From the NCBI GenBank assembly GCA_030833445.1, contig JAURHD010000001.1, positions 186,001 to 250,000 of the forward strand: a stretch of DNA of 64,000 nucleotides, in the 5' to 3' direction. Positions 52,492 to 61,535 of this stretch are shown here, one piece after another (position 1 is the first letter of the stretch; every line of letters begins with the position of its first letter). Source of the stretch: Cephaloticoccus sp. (GTDB lineage: Bacteria; Verrucomicrobiota; Verrucomicrobiia; Opitutales; Opitutaceae). The position numbers were made by a program, and so were the translations under genes. A model generated the notes under the pieces. It was not told the DNA's origin, searched no databases, and was given only the letters and a program-made list of their open reading frames with translations.

Positions 52492-53956
52492 CCTCATTGT
52501 CGTCAATAATCCGGACCGCTGGCCGTTTGATATTCCCGGCGTCGAAGTCGTCGCGGCGCGCGCCTACCTGACCGATCGCCGCTACACCACGCTGCGGCAT
52601 GTGCAGGTGTTCAACCTCTGCCGATCCTATGGTTACCAGTCCGTGGGCTACTACGTTTCGCTGCTCGCCGAGGCGCGCGGCCACCGGCCCCAGCCGAGCC
52701 TCTCCACCATCCAGGATCTGAAGTCGCCGGTCGTCGCGCGTATACTTTCCGAGGAACTCGACGAGCTCATCCAAAAGTCGCTGGCCCCGATCAAGGGCGA
52801 TAGCTTTACGCTCAGCATCTACTTCGCGCGCAACATGGCGAAGACCTACGACCGGCTGAGCCTGCAGCTCTACAACCAGTTTCAGTCGCCCTTGCTGCGG
52901 GCCCAATTCCTCCGGCGCGACGATCGTTGGGAAATGCGCGACATCAGCCCCGTGGCCGCGAGTGAAATCCCTGAGAATCACCGGCCCTTCGTCGCGGACG
53001 TGGCGCGTCAATTCATCGAAGGCCGCCGTCCGGCCAAACCACGCCGCACCCCCCCGCGCTACCATCTCGCGATTCTCTACGATCAGGCGGAGGACAACAC
53101 GCCGTCGAATTTCAAGGCCATCCAGAAATTCATCAAGGCCGCGGACGCGTTCGATGTCGCCGCCGAGGTGATCACGCGTGACGATTATGCGCGGTTGGGC
53201 GAATTCGATGCACTCTTCATTCGCCAGACCACCGCGGTGAATCACTTCACCTTCCGCTTTGCCAGCCGGGCCGAGGCCGAGGGCCTCGTGGTGATCGACG
53301 ATTCACGCTCGATCCTGCGCTGCACCAACAAGGTCTACCTTGCTGAACTGCTCGAACGGCACGACATCCTTTCACCCAAGACGATCATCGTGCACCGCGA
53401 CAACCTCGACAGCGTGTGCGCCGAACTGGGTTTTCCGATTATTCTCAAGCAGCCCGACAGCGCGTTTTCGCTGGGCGTAAAAAAGGTGAAGACCCGCGAG
53501 GAATTTGATGCGCAGGTGGACGAACTTTTTGAGAAAACCGAACTGCTGGTCGCGCAGGAATTTCTCCAGACCGATTTCGACTGGCGCATCGGTGTGCTCG
53601 ATCGCAAGCCGATCTACGCCTGCAAATACTTCATGGCGCGCAAGCATTGGCAGATCATCGCCAATGCCGCCGATGGCGATGCCGATTACGGCAAGGTCGA
53701 GGCAGTGCCACTGGAGCTCGTGCCACAGCAGGTCGTGCGCACGGCGGTCAAGGCGGCCGACCTGATCGGCGACGGACTCTATGGCGTCGATCTGAAACAG
53801 ATGGGCCGGCAGTGCTGCGTGATCGAGGTCAACGACAACCCGAGTATTGATGCCGGTTACGAGGACGTCCTGCTCAAGGACAGTCTTTACGAGCGCATCA
53901 TGGAAGTTTTTGTCCGCCGCATCGAGAAACAGAAGGAACGCCGCTCCGAGGACTGA
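52484..53956 (+). CDS. RimK-like ATP-grasp ligase with RLAN N-terminal domain
   Basis: A 490-residue two-part enzyme. Residues 1 to about 160 are the RLAN domain (WPFDIPGVEVVAARAYLTD, RTLRHVQVFNLCRSYGYQSVGYYVSLLAEARGH region), followed by a linker and a RimK-type ATP-grasp: LAELLERHDILSPKTIIVHRD, ATP lysine in IILKQPDSAFSLGVKK, and the Mg-binding VIEVNDNPSIDAG. RimK-type ligases form amide or peptide bonds between a carboxyl and an amine using ATP, typically adding glutamate. Overlaps the peptidase gene by eight bases and is followed three bases later by the GCS2 homologue. Acceptor and donor unknown. Confidence 0.87.
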   Translation: MPSLIVVNNPDRWPFDIPGVEVVAARAYLTDRRYTTLRHVQVFNLCRSYGYQSVGYYVSLLAEARGHRPQPSLSTIQDLKSPVVARILSEELDELIQKSLAPIKGDSFTLSIYFARNMAKTYDRLSLQLYNQFQSPLLRAQFLRRDDRWEMRDISPVAASEIPENHRPFVADVARQFIEGRRPAKPRRTPPRYHLAILYDQAEDNTPSNFKAIQKFIKAADAFDVAAEVITRDDYARLGEFDALFIRQTTAVNHFTFRFASRAEAEGLVVIDDSRSILRCTNKVYLAELLERHDILSPKTIIVHRDNLDSVCAELGFPIILKQPDSAFSLGVKKVKTREEFDAQVDELFEKTELLVAQEFLQTDFDWRIGVLDRKPIYACKYFMARKHWQIIANAADGDADYGKVEAVPLELVPQQVVRTAVKAADLIGDGLYGVDLKQMGRQCCVIEVNDNPSIDAGYEDVLLKDSLYERIMEVFVRRIEKQKERRSED

Positions 53957-53959
53957 GCT

Positions 53960-55192
53960 ATGCCGCGTTTTTCTCTCTTCGAACGCTTCGGCGTGGAACT
54001 TGAATACATGATCGTCTGGCGCGATGACCTGCGCATCGCCCCCTGGAGCGACCGCGTGCTTATCGACGCCAAGGGCCGGCCGATCTCCGATATCGAGCGC
54101 GGGCCGGTTACTTGGTCCAACGAACTGACGGCGCATGTGATCGAATTGAAGACCACCGATCCGGTGACTTCACTCGACGGTTATGCCGCGGCCTTTGCCG
54201 GGGAAGTGGCGGAGATCAACCGCCGCCTGGCCGCGCACGGCTCCATGTTGCTGCCCACCGCGATGCACCCGTTGATGCGACCCGAGGAATCGATGCTGTG
54301 GTCGCACGACAACAACGACATCTACGCGGCCTTTGACCGCATCTTCGATTGTCGTGGTCACGGCTGGTCGAATTTGCAGAGCGTGCATCTGAATCTGCCG
54401 TTTGCGGATGACGCGGAATTTGCGCGGCTGCACGCGGCCATCCGATTGGTGCTGCCGTTGCTCCCGGCGCTGGCGGCCTCGTCGCCGATCGTGGAAGGCG
54501 AAGTCACGGGCTATCCTGACAATCGGTTGGCCTATTATCGCAACAACTCCGCCAAGGTGCCGGAACTCTGCGGCCGGGTGATCCCCGAGCCGGTGTATTC
54601 CGAAGCGGATTATCACCGCGCGATTTTTGAACCGATTGGTCGGGCGCTGGCCCCGCATGATCCCACCGGCGTGCTGGAGCCGGCGTTCAGCAATTCTCGT
54701 GGCGCGATCGCCCGCTTTGAACGCGGTAGCATCGAGATCCGCCTGCTCGATCTACAGGAATGCCCCGCGGCCGATCTCGCGATCGTGCGCACCGTCGTCG
54801 CGCTGTTGCGCGAACTCGTGGCCGAGACCTTGGTGCCATTGGCCGACCAACAGGCCGCGACGGTGGATGAACTCTCCCCGGTGTTTCATGCCTCCGTGGA
54901 GCAGGGCGACGCGGCCGAAATCACGTCACCCATTTTACACCGGACCTTTGGTTGGTCGGAACTGGGCACGCCGACGGCCCATGAGCTTTGGTGCGCGGCG
55001 ATGGCGCGGCTGCAACCGGTGGCTGAGGCGTCTCCCGCCGAGCAAACGGCCCAGCAAGTTTATGTGGAGCAGGGCACGCTTGCGCGGCGCATCACCGCAG
55101 CACTGGGATCTGCGCCTACCACGGAATCCATCACCGCACTTTACCGTCAGCTCGCCGCAGGTGCGCCTACGAACACGGTCTTTCGCGTTTAA
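53960..55192 (+). CDS. GCS2-type glutamate-cysteine ligase homologue
   Basis: A 410-residue protein of the YbdK/GCS2 family. Hallmarks are FGVELEYMIVW at the N-terminus (glutamate metal ligand), a QSVHLNLPF strand with the conserved histidine, PDNRLAYYRNNSAKVPELCG, and IARFERGSIEIRLLDLQECP near residue 260. Family enzymes join glutamate to an amine through a gamma-carboxyl phosphate. It starts three bases after the ATP-grasp stop. A role in making a gamma-glutamyl compound that the ATP-grasp extends is inferred from context. Convergent with the Gfo/Idh gene; the stops lie 13 bases apart. Confidence 0.85.
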   Translation: MPRFSLFERFGVELEYMIVWRDDLRIAPWSDRVLIDAKGRPISDIERGPVTWSNELTAHVIELKTTDPVTSLDGYAAAFAGEVAEINRRLAAHGSMLLPTAMHPLMRPEESMLWSHDNNDIYAAFDRIFDCRGHGWSNLQSVHLNLPFADDAEFARLHAAIRLVLPLLPALAASSPIVEGEVTGYPDNRLAYYRNNSAKVPELCGRVIPEPVYSEADYHRAIFEPIGRALAPHDPTGVLEPAFSNSRGAIARFERGSIEIRLLDLQECPAADLAIVRTVVALLRELVAETLVPLADQQAATVDELSPVFHASVEQGDAAEITSPILHRTFGWSELGTPTAHELWCAAMARLQPVAEASPAEQTAQQVYVEQGTLARRITAALGSAPTTESITALYRQLAAGAPTNTVFRV

Positions 55193-55205
55193 CGCCGTCA
55201 GTGCG

Positions 55206-56207
55206 TTACTTGATTTGCACTCGTGCGCCGGTGCGCAGGGATTCGAAGCAGGCTAGGTTGAAGCGCACGGCTTGGATGCCTTCCTCAAGGGTGGCGAGCG
55301 GCGTGGGCTTGCCTTCGCAGGTATCGAGAAAGTCATTGGCTTGAATCGCGAACGGACCGTCGCGGCCGAGCGGTTCAAACGTTTCCCAAGTCCACTCGGT
55401 TTCGCCGAGCGCCATCCGGCCCCAGCGACTATGGTGAAACTCCACCTTTACGCTGCCGCCCGGACAATTGAACTGCATCGTGGCCTCGTTGGGGGCTTGG
55501 AATTGGTTGAGCGTATACGTGAGGATCGCGCCGTCCCGGGTGCGGGTGGTAACGGCCACGGTGTCCTCCACCTCGACGCCGTCGAGCACCTGATGTCCCG
55601 CGTCGCACATCACTGACGCTGTCGGTCCGGTCAGCCATTCCGTCAGGTTGAACATGTGCGTGATCGCATCCTGAATCGCTCCGCCGCCCTGGGCGTGGTT
55701 GTTGTAATAAATCTCGCGGTAGGCGGGACGGAAGGTCGGAAAGTGCTGGCCGGAAATAATTGTCGCCGCGCGCACCGGGCCGAATTTGCCACTCTCTAGA
55801 AACGACTTGGCCGCTCGCACTTCGGGTCGGCTGTGCTGCACATAAGCGATGCGGCAGACCTTGCCGCTGGATGCAGACGTGGCGGAGAGTTGATCCATGC
55901 CTTCGAGGGAAAGGGATAATGGTTTCTCGATCAGGCAGTGTTTGCCGGCCGCCAGCACCTTGGTCGCAATGGCGACGTGGCTCGGTGCCGGGGTGGCGAC
56001 CAGCACCGCGGTTACCTCGGGATTGGCGAGTGCTTCCGTCCAATCGGCGGCGATGGCGGCGCCGTGCTTCTCCGCCATGGCGGCCAGGATGGCGGGGCGA
56101 TTGTCGCAGGCGATGACCTTGCAGCGTCCGGTGGCTTGGAAATTGCGCAGGTGACGTTCACCGATACTGCCGCAGCCGATGATGAGAATGGTGGGTTGGG
56201 TGCTCAT
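55206..56207 (-). CDS. Gfo/Idh/MocA family oxidoreductase
   Basis: A 333-residue dehydrogenase from the ATG at 56207. Rossmann loop IIGCGSIGERHLRNF, EKP motif in CLIEKPLSLS, catalytic GGGAIQDAITHMFNLTEW. Relatives oxidise a sugar ring hydroxyl using NAD. It is the last gene of the leftward operon starting at 59611, separated by 87 bases from the SDR before it. The frame is open up to 56261, without N-terminal similarity. Confidence 0.88.
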   Translation of the reverse strand: MSTQPTILIIGCGSIGERHLRNFQATGRCKVIACDNRPAILAAMAEKHGAAIAADWTEALANPEVTAVLVATPAPSHVAIATKVLAAGKHCLIEKPLSLSLEGMDQLSATSASSGKVCRIAYVQHSRPEVRAAKSFLESGKFGPVRAATIISGQHFPTFRPAYREIYYNNHAQGGGAIQDAITHMFNLTEWLTGPTASVMCDAGHQVLDGVEVEDTVAVTTRTRDGAILTYTLNQFQAPNEATMQFNCPGGSVKVEFHHSRWGRMALGETEWTWETFEPLGRDGPFAIQANDFLDTCEGKPTPLATLEEGIQAVRFNLACFESLRTGARVQIK

Positions 56208-56294
56208 GGGAGAAAGTGCCAATCGGGGAAGAGAATGTTTCGGAGATGAAACGTGGCTCAAGCTGCCGGCATCGGTTTCAAAAAGAGGCCGGAC

Positions 56295-57071
56295 TTACCA
56301 GGTAGTCCATCCGCCGTCGACCGGGAGGTTCTGGCCGGTGACAAAGGAGGCTCCGTCAGACAGCAGGAAGCAGACGGGGCCGACGATTTCTTGATTGCGG
56401 CCGATCCGGCCGAGCAGCGTGCGTTGGCCGATGCTGGCCACGAATTCGGGTTCCGCCGCTTGCACCGCCGGGCTGGGAAACGGGCCGGGGGCGATGGTGT
56501 TGCACCGGATGCCGTCATGGCCGTAGTGCATCGCGAAGTAGCGCGACAATTGGATCATGCCCGCCTTGCTCACCCCGTAGTCGATCGGATTGGGCTTCAT
56601 CTTGCCGCGATAGAGGTGTTTGTCCGGGGCGACGACGCCATACATGCTGGAGAACAGCACGAAGCTGCCGCCACCGCGGGGTATCATCACCGCGGCGAGT
56701 TCACGGCAGAGCACGAAGGTCGGCACCAGCGAACGGTCGAGCGTGGCCTGAAAAGTTTCCGCCGGCAGTTCCTCCAAGGTCAGTCCACTTGAGCTGGCCA
56801 GGGCGAGATGCACGAGCCCATCGGGCACGCCATGCTCCGCGATAAGATTGGCTACCGCGGTCGGCAGCGTCGCCGCGTTGTTGACGTCAAGTTCGACGGG
56901 CGTGGTGCGGGTGAGTTTCTGTTTGGCGACGAGCTCGGCGGCCTTGCCCGGTAGATCGAGGCAGACCACGCGGGCGCCTTCCGCGTCGAGGGTCGCCGTG
57001 ATGGCGGAACCCAAATAACCGGCCCCGCCGGTGACCCAGATCAGTTTACCCTCAAGTGAGGACAGTTTCAT
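56295..57071 (-). CDS. Short-chain dehydrogenase/reductase
   Basis: A 258-residue SDR from the ATG at 57071: NAD loop VTGGAGYLGSAITAT, catalytic serine in LFSSMYGVV and YGVSK. The start codon overlaps the stop of the preceding SDR by four bases (ATGA), which fixes the start despite a much longer open frame reaching 57527. Substrate not known; probably a keto-sugar or sugar acid. Confidence 0.88.
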   Translation of the reverse strand: MKLSSLEGKLIWVTGGAGYLGSAITATLDAEGARVVCLDLPGKAAELVAKQKLTRTTPVELDVNNAATLPTAVANLIAEHGVPDGLVHLALASSSGLTLEELPAETFQATLDRSLVPTFVLCRELAAVMIPRGGGSFVLFSSMYGVVAPDKHLYRGKMKPNPIDYGVSKAGMIQLSRYFAMHYGHDGIRCNTIAPGPFPSPAVQAAEPEFVASIGQRTLLGRIGRNQEIVGPVCFLLSDGASFVTGQNLPVDGGWTTW

Positions 57072-57856
57072 TTTGAAGTGTAGCCGCCGTCGACCGGGAT
57101 GTTCACCCCGGTGATATAGCTCGAGGCATCGCTGAGTAGGAAGATGACTGCACCGTTGATCTCGTCGGGGTTGGCCATGCGCCCGAGCATCGTCATCTTG
57201 CCGTAGCGCTCGAGAAAGGCATCCGCCTGCGGGCTTTCCGGATTGTAGATGCCGCCGGGCGAGACGGCGTTGCAGCGCACCTTCTTCAGGCCGAAGTAGG
57301 AGGCGTAGAAGCGCGTCATATTGATCATGCCCGCCTTGTGGAAAAAGTAGTCCGGCATCGCCGACATCGCGGTGCCGGTATAGTTGTGCGGGTTGGGACC
57401 AACCATACCCATCATCGAGGAAATGCTCACGATGCTGCCGCCGGTCTCTTGCTGCCCCATCGTCTCGGCAAACGCATTCAACGTCAGATAATAGCCGGTG
57501 GCATTGGTCTCCATCGAATTGCGCCATTCCTCGGCGTGCGGCTTTTCACCCTTCATCGGCCGGCTCACCGTATTGTAAACGAGGCCATCCACCCGGCCGT
57601 GTTTCGCCAGAGCGGCGGCGCGAAAAGCCAGGACCGACTCTTCCGAACTCACGATAAGCGGATGAACCTGCACCTCGACCCCGGCCGCCTTGGCACGTTC
57701 GAGTTCCGGTCCGTATTTGGCCGGATCGCGCGTGCCTACTATCAGCGTTGCCCCGGCTTGGCCGATGGCCTTGACGAGCTCACGGCCGAGGAGGCCGGTG
57801 CCGCCGCATTGCACGACGACTTTGCCTTGGAGGGAGAAGTTGGTGGCTTCAGACAT
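57068..57856 (-). CDS. Short-chain dehydrogenase/reductase, atypical
   Basis: A 262-residue SDR with the loop VVVQCGGTGLLGRELV, catalytic serine in SISSMMGMVG and YFFHK as the Y...K pair. The first glycine of the usual TGxxxGxG loop reads CGGTGLLG. Its similarity to the next SDR is low outside motifs. Overlaps the aldolase gene by eight bases and the next SDR by four, giving a tight operon. Confidence 0.86.
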   Translation of the reverse strand: MSEATNFSLQGKVVVQCGGTGLLGRELVKAIGQAGATLIVGTRDPAKYGPELERAKAAGVEVQVHPLIVSSEESVLAFRAAALAKHGRVDGLVYNTVSRPMKGEKPHAEEWRNSMETNATGYYLTLNAFAETMGQQETGGSIVSISSMMGMVGPNPHNYTGTAMSAMPDYFFHKAGMINMTRFYASYFGLKKVRCNAVSPGGIYNPESPQADAFLERYGKMTMLGRMANPDEINGAVIFLLSDASSYITGVNIPVDGGYTSK

Positions 57857-58655
57857 AAGGGGAGGGGTGGGCCATGGCGGCTGGCGTTTTGCCCGCCATC
57901 AGCTCCAGCCGCTGCTTGCACCATGTGCTCATGGCGCCGACATCCGAACCGAGGTTGAAGACCATGTGACCTTCCGCGGCGAGTTGGTCGAAGGGCACAT
58001 AGAGTCCCGAGACCATCATGAATTTGCCGTGGGCCTTGGCGGCCTTGGCCACGCGTAACCGGGCGGTGGTGACTTCTTCGCAAGTCAGATCGCCGGCCTT
58101 GCCGATGCGGTGACTGAAATCGCCGGGGCCAAAGAGGAAACCGTCGAAGCCGGGCACGGCGGCGATTTTTTCCACCTGCTCCAACCCTTCGGGGGACTCG
58201 ATCTGGAACAACAGGATCTTCTCGGTGTTGCTGTTCTCGATGTAATCTTTCATCGGCACCATGCAGTAGGCGCCGTCCGTATTGCCGCCATCGAGCGCAC
58301 GCTTGCCGATGGGATGAAAGCGCGTCCACTCCACGATTTTCTTCGCCTCGGCTTCGCTTTCGACGTGGGGCACCACGATGCCGGTCGCTCCGGCTTCAAA
58401 CGGACGGATGTAGTCGCTGTAGCTGCCCTTGGCCACGCGCACGAGGGTATCGACATCATGCAAGCGGGCGGCGCGGATCGCGTGCTCCAGATTGACCCAA
58501 TCACCCGGCACGTGCTCCTGGCACAGCCAGAGGGCATCAATGCCCGAGATGCCGACAATCTCCGCAATCCGCGGGTCGGTCAGGTTGAGCTTCATCGTGG
58601 AGACGAAGCGATTAGCGCGGAGCTGGCGGAGGATACGGCTGGGGCGAAGTTGCAT
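57849..58655 (-). CDS. HpcH/HpaI family aldolase
   Basis: A 268-residue class II aldolase from the ATG at 58655. Conserved blocks: GIDALWLCQEHVPGDW, VPHVESEAEAKKIVE (metal ligand area), LLFQIESPEGLEQVEKIAAV and FLFGPGDFSHRIG. Relatives cleave 2-keto-3-deoxy sugar acids to pyruvate and an aldehyde. Its position between dehydrogenase genes fits a sugar-acid breakdown route. The start codon overlaps by one base the stop (TAATG) of the preceding gene. Confidence 0.88.
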   Translation of the reverse strand: MQLRPSRILRQLRANRFVSTMKLNLTDPRIAEIVGISGIDALWLCQEHVPGDWVNLEHAIRAARLHDVDTLVRVAKGSYSDYIRPFEAGATGIVVPHVESEAEAKKIVEWTRFHPIGKRALDGGNTDGAYCMVPMKDYIENSNTEKILLFQIESPEGLEQVEKIAAVPGFDGFLFGPGDFSHRIGKAGDLTCEEVTTARLRVAKAAKAHGKFMMVSGLYVPFDQLAAEGHMVFNLGSDVGAMSTWCKQRLELMAGKTPAAMAHPSPYV

Positions 58656-59611
58656 TAAATGAGGGTGGTTTTGATTTCGGCGATGGTGACGCGGCGGCCC
58701 CCCTCGGCGCGGCTTTTCAGGCCGGCAATCAAAACGCACATCATTTCAACGGTGTCGGCAAATGGATACGCAGCTTTTCCGGTCCGGGCGAAATCGATGA
58801 AGGCCAGCATTTGCCGACGAAAGGCAGTGTAGGTATCGTTCAGGTGCAGGTTGGCCACGCCTCCCGTGCCGCAGATTTGCATCCGGCCGAAGCTCGCTCC
58901 ACCGTCGTAGATCAGGGGAAGATTTACCTGCGCCCCCGACGTGTGCTGCAGGTGGGCGACCTCAAGTCCCGGGCGCGATTCCAAGCGCGCGGATTCAAAG
59001 CCCGGCCCGAGCAAACAAAACACCGGCTCCAGGGCGTGGATGCCATAGTTTTCCCAAGCCTTGGCCGAGGTGCTGGAGATCCAGCGCAGGTCGCCGAGCG
59101 CAGTGGGGTCGGCCAGCAGAGGGTCGAGCGCCGGGGCGTAGCGCATGCCACTGGAAGAAAGGAATTTTGCGCCAGCCTTATGCCAGCCGATGAAGGTGTT
59201 GAGTTCCTCGACACTCGTCGCGAGCGGCTTGTCGATGAAGACGGGCAGCCCCGCCTCGATGAAGGGACGCGCGCGCCGCACGTGATCAAAGCCATCGTCG
59301 GTCGAAATCATCACGGCATCCACGTGGCCAATCACGTCCTCGGGTTTCGCGACTATATTCGGGATCAGGGAAGCCGCGGCCACCTCCGGTGCCTCCTCCG
59401 GCTTGTCCGTCCAGATATGGGTGACTTGGGCACCTGGGATGCAGACGTCCGCTTCCTTGAGCGGGCCGAGATAGTTCAGAATCGCGGAGTAGGGGCAGCG
59501 GGACATCGCTGCACGATCGAAGCTGTTGACGATGGCCGACCACGAGTAGGGGTGGCCGTTCCCGGGGATCATCCCCAGCATGGCGATGCGAAGCGTAGTG
59601 GGAGCCGACAT
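58655..59611 (-). CDS. Gfo/Idh/MocA-like oxidoreductase, divergent
   Basis: A 318-residue protein with a Rossmann start (RIAMLGMIPGNGHPYSW) lacking the usual GxGxxG but keeping FIDKPLATS as the DKP form of the EKP motif, and GMRYAPALDPLL. Probably a sugar dehydrogenase with altered cofactor loop, or a non-catalytic relative. First gene of the leftward operon, 76 bases downstream of the -10 element described at 59694. Confidence 0.82.
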   Translation of the reverse strand: MSAPTTLRIAMLGMIPGNGHPYSWSAIVNSFDRAAMSRCPYSAILNYLGPLKEADVCIPGAQVTHIWTDKPEEAPEVAAASLIPNIVAKPEDVIGHVDAVMISTDDGFDHVRRARPFIEAGLPVFIDKPLATSVEELNTFIGWHKAGAKFLSSSGMRYAPALDPLLADPTALGDLRWISSTSAKAWENYGIHALEPVFCLLGPGFESARLESRPGLEVAHLQHTSGAQVNLPLIYDGGASFGRMQICGTGGVANLHLNDTYTAFRRQMLAFIDFARTGKAAYPFADTVEMMCVLIAGLKSRAEGGRRVTIAEIKTTLI

Positions 59612-59680
59612 AAGATGGAAAACGGTTGGGTGTTGGACTGGGCGCGCACCTGCGAGACGCGCAAAAACCCGCCAGTTATC

Positions 59681-59723
59681 GTTTCACAATGTGAAATATA
59701 GATTTCGTCAAACAAAATTGGCA
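59681..59723 (-). promoter_or_regulatory. Leftward promoter with palindromic operator
   Basis: On the minus strand TTGCCA (59718-59723), an 18-base spacer and TATATT (59694-59699) form a good sigma-70 promoter. The 15-base perfect palindrome TTTCACAATGTGAAA (59681-59695) starts at the end of the -10, covering the expected start point: a classic repressor position. The regulator is not in the window. It also lies upstream of the divergent gene at 59763. Confidence 0.6.
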
Positions 59724-59762
59724 ATGATGACCTGATTCGCGATCTAACTCACGAAACACCCC

Positions 59763-61535
59763 ATGCTTCCGGATTGCTGTGCGCGTTCCCGGCGCGCAGT
59801 AAAGAAGGTGATGCAGCCCCATGGCACCCCCGCCGCCCCGGAAAAGTTATCTGACCGGCACCGCAACCTCTTCAACGCGGATACCTGCGTTTTTTTCTAT
59901 AATCCGGAAAAGTGGCAGCCCGAGGATTTCAAGCTGCAACGGGTGGTGGATGCGCAAAGCGGCATCCTTGATCCGGCCACCGTGCCGGTGGGCGGACCCT
60001 TCAAGGCCACCGCTATTCATCGCTACGTCGATGTGCTGGCCGACAGCGGGATCGATACCTTTTTGGTCAACGCCAACGCCTGTCGCGCGTGGTATCCCAG
60101 CAAAGTGGTGCCGACAATTCTCGACGGCTACGTGCGGGGCGACCGCGAGTTTTTCCGCGGCCACGCCGTCTGCCAGGGGGTGACCGCGCCGGCCGACGTC
60201 GACCGGTTCATCGATCGTATGCTGGCGTTCATGAATCTGTATCAGGACCTGATCGACGCCGGGGTGGATTGGTTGGCCGAGGCGGCGAAGGCCTGTCGCC
60301 GTCGCGGGGTGGCCCCTTGGGTCAGCATTCGCATGAATGACTTTCACGGGCACAAGAACATCGAAGGCAGCTTTTTTAATACCGATCAGTTGAAGGACCC
60401 GACGATGCGCCTGCAGCACAGCGCCTACTCGCCCACGATGTATGAGCCGGGTTACCGCCGTGCGCTGAATTACGAAAAGGCGGAAGTGCGCGCGCTGATG
60501 TTCCGGCAGATCAAGGAAGTCGTGGAGGACTACGATTACGCGGGTCTCGAGCTTGATTGGTGGCGGCAGCCGTTGTGCTGCGAGCCCAACGCGACCCCGG
60601 AGACCGTTGCCATGATGACCGATTGGTTCCGCGAAATCCGCGCGTTGACCGAGCGCCGCGCGCAGGCGACCGGGCGGCGATATCCGTTTGGCATGCGCAT
60701 TCCCGGCCAACTGGACACGCTCAAGAGCATCGGCATCGACATCGAGACGCTTTGCCGCGAAAGCGTGATCGATTTTGTGGGTCCCTCAGGATTCTGGTGC
60801 ACCTCATGGGAAATGCCGCACGACGAATTGCGTCGTCGACTGGGCGACCGCGTGACGATCTACGGAAACATTGAGGACGGCGCGAATCCGCTGCCTACGC
60901 GCGCGCCAGCCCTCAATCACGAACAGGGCATTCGCTATATTTCTTCCAGTCCGGAAATGCTGCGAGCAAATGCCGCCGGCAAGCTCGTGCTCGGGGCCGA
61001 TGGCATCGAGTGGTTTAACTTTTACTGCACGGATCCGGGGCGCGTCCCCGGATTGATTTCGGACTACTCGGCGCTCCACGACATCTACAATCTCGACTGG
61101 CTGCGCGGTCAACCGAAGCACTACACGTTTTCGCTCAGTGGCCACGGCCTGGTCCATCCGCCGTTTGAAATCGCCCCGCAACTGCCGGTGACGCTGGAGA
61201 AATGGTGGAACCGCGGTTTTCGCCTGCCGATGTGCGCCGAACCAACCGGTCGTAAGCTGGAACTGGTGATTCAGATTGTATTGCGGGCGGAAAACAAACC
61301 CGAGGCTTTGCCGGTGGCATTCAATGGCTGCTGGCCAAAAGTAGAACCCACGCCGTCTGATGAATTGCTCTACCCCTGCGGTCCACTCACGCACCTCACC
61401 GCGGCGCATCACGGCTACAATTTTGTTTTTCCCGTTAATCTGATCCGCGACGGGTGGAATGAGATCACGGTGGAGAATGGCGGCGAATTACCGATCACGA
61501 TCGCCAGTATCGAGGTGGCCGTCAGGCCGGCATAA
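59763..61535 (+). CDS. Uncharacterised TIM-barrel-like protein, divergent from the sugar operon
   Basis: A 590-residue soluble protein without signal peptide; the start may instead be ATG 59811. Motifs suggest a glycosidase-like barrel: YAGLELDWWRQPLCC, APWVSIRMNDFHGHK, DFVGPSGFWCTSWEMP, LGADGIEWFNFYCT. The C-terminal ~120 residues (LELVIQIVLRAENKPEALPVAF) look like a beta domain with a sugar-binding-like strand order. I do not recognise a characterised family; similar proteins occur in sugar-degrading Planctomycetota and Verrucomicrobiota. Shares the regulatory region 59612-59762 with the operon on its left and overlaps by 14 bases at its 3' end the next gene. Confidence 0.75.
   Translation: MLPDCCARSRRAVKKVMQPHGTPAAPEKLSDRHRNLFNADTCVFFYNPEKWQPEDFKLQRVVDAQSGILDPATVPVGGPFKATAIHRYVDVLADSGIDTFLVNANACRAWYPSKVVPTILDGYVRGDREFFRGHAVCQGVTAPADVDRFIDRMLAFMNLYQDLIDAGVDWLAEAAKACRRRGVAPWVSIRMNDFHGHKNIEGSFFNTDQLKDPTMRLQHSAYSPTMYEPGYRRALNYEKAEVRALMFRQIKEVVEDYDYAGLELDWWRQPLCCEPNATPETVAMMTDWFREIRALTERRAQATGRRYPFGMRIPGQLDTLKSIGIDIETLCRESVIDFVGPSGFWCTSWEMPHDELRRRLGDRVTIYGNIEDGANPLPTRAPALNHEQGIRYISSSPEMLRANAAGKLVLGADGIEWFNFYCTDPGRVPGLISDYSALHDIYNLDWLRGQPKHYTFSLSGHGLVHPPFEIAPQLPVTLEKWWNRGFRLPMCAEPTGRKLELVIQIVLRAENKPEALPVAFNGCWPKVEPTPSDELLYPCGPLTHLTAAHHGYNFVFPVNLIRDGWNEITVENGGELPITIASIEVAVRPA

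Noticed and set aside
56295..57527. Extended N-terminus of the SDR at 56295
   Set aside because: The extra 152 codons overlap the preceding SDR in another frame and carry no similarity; the ATGA junction at 57071 fixes the start.
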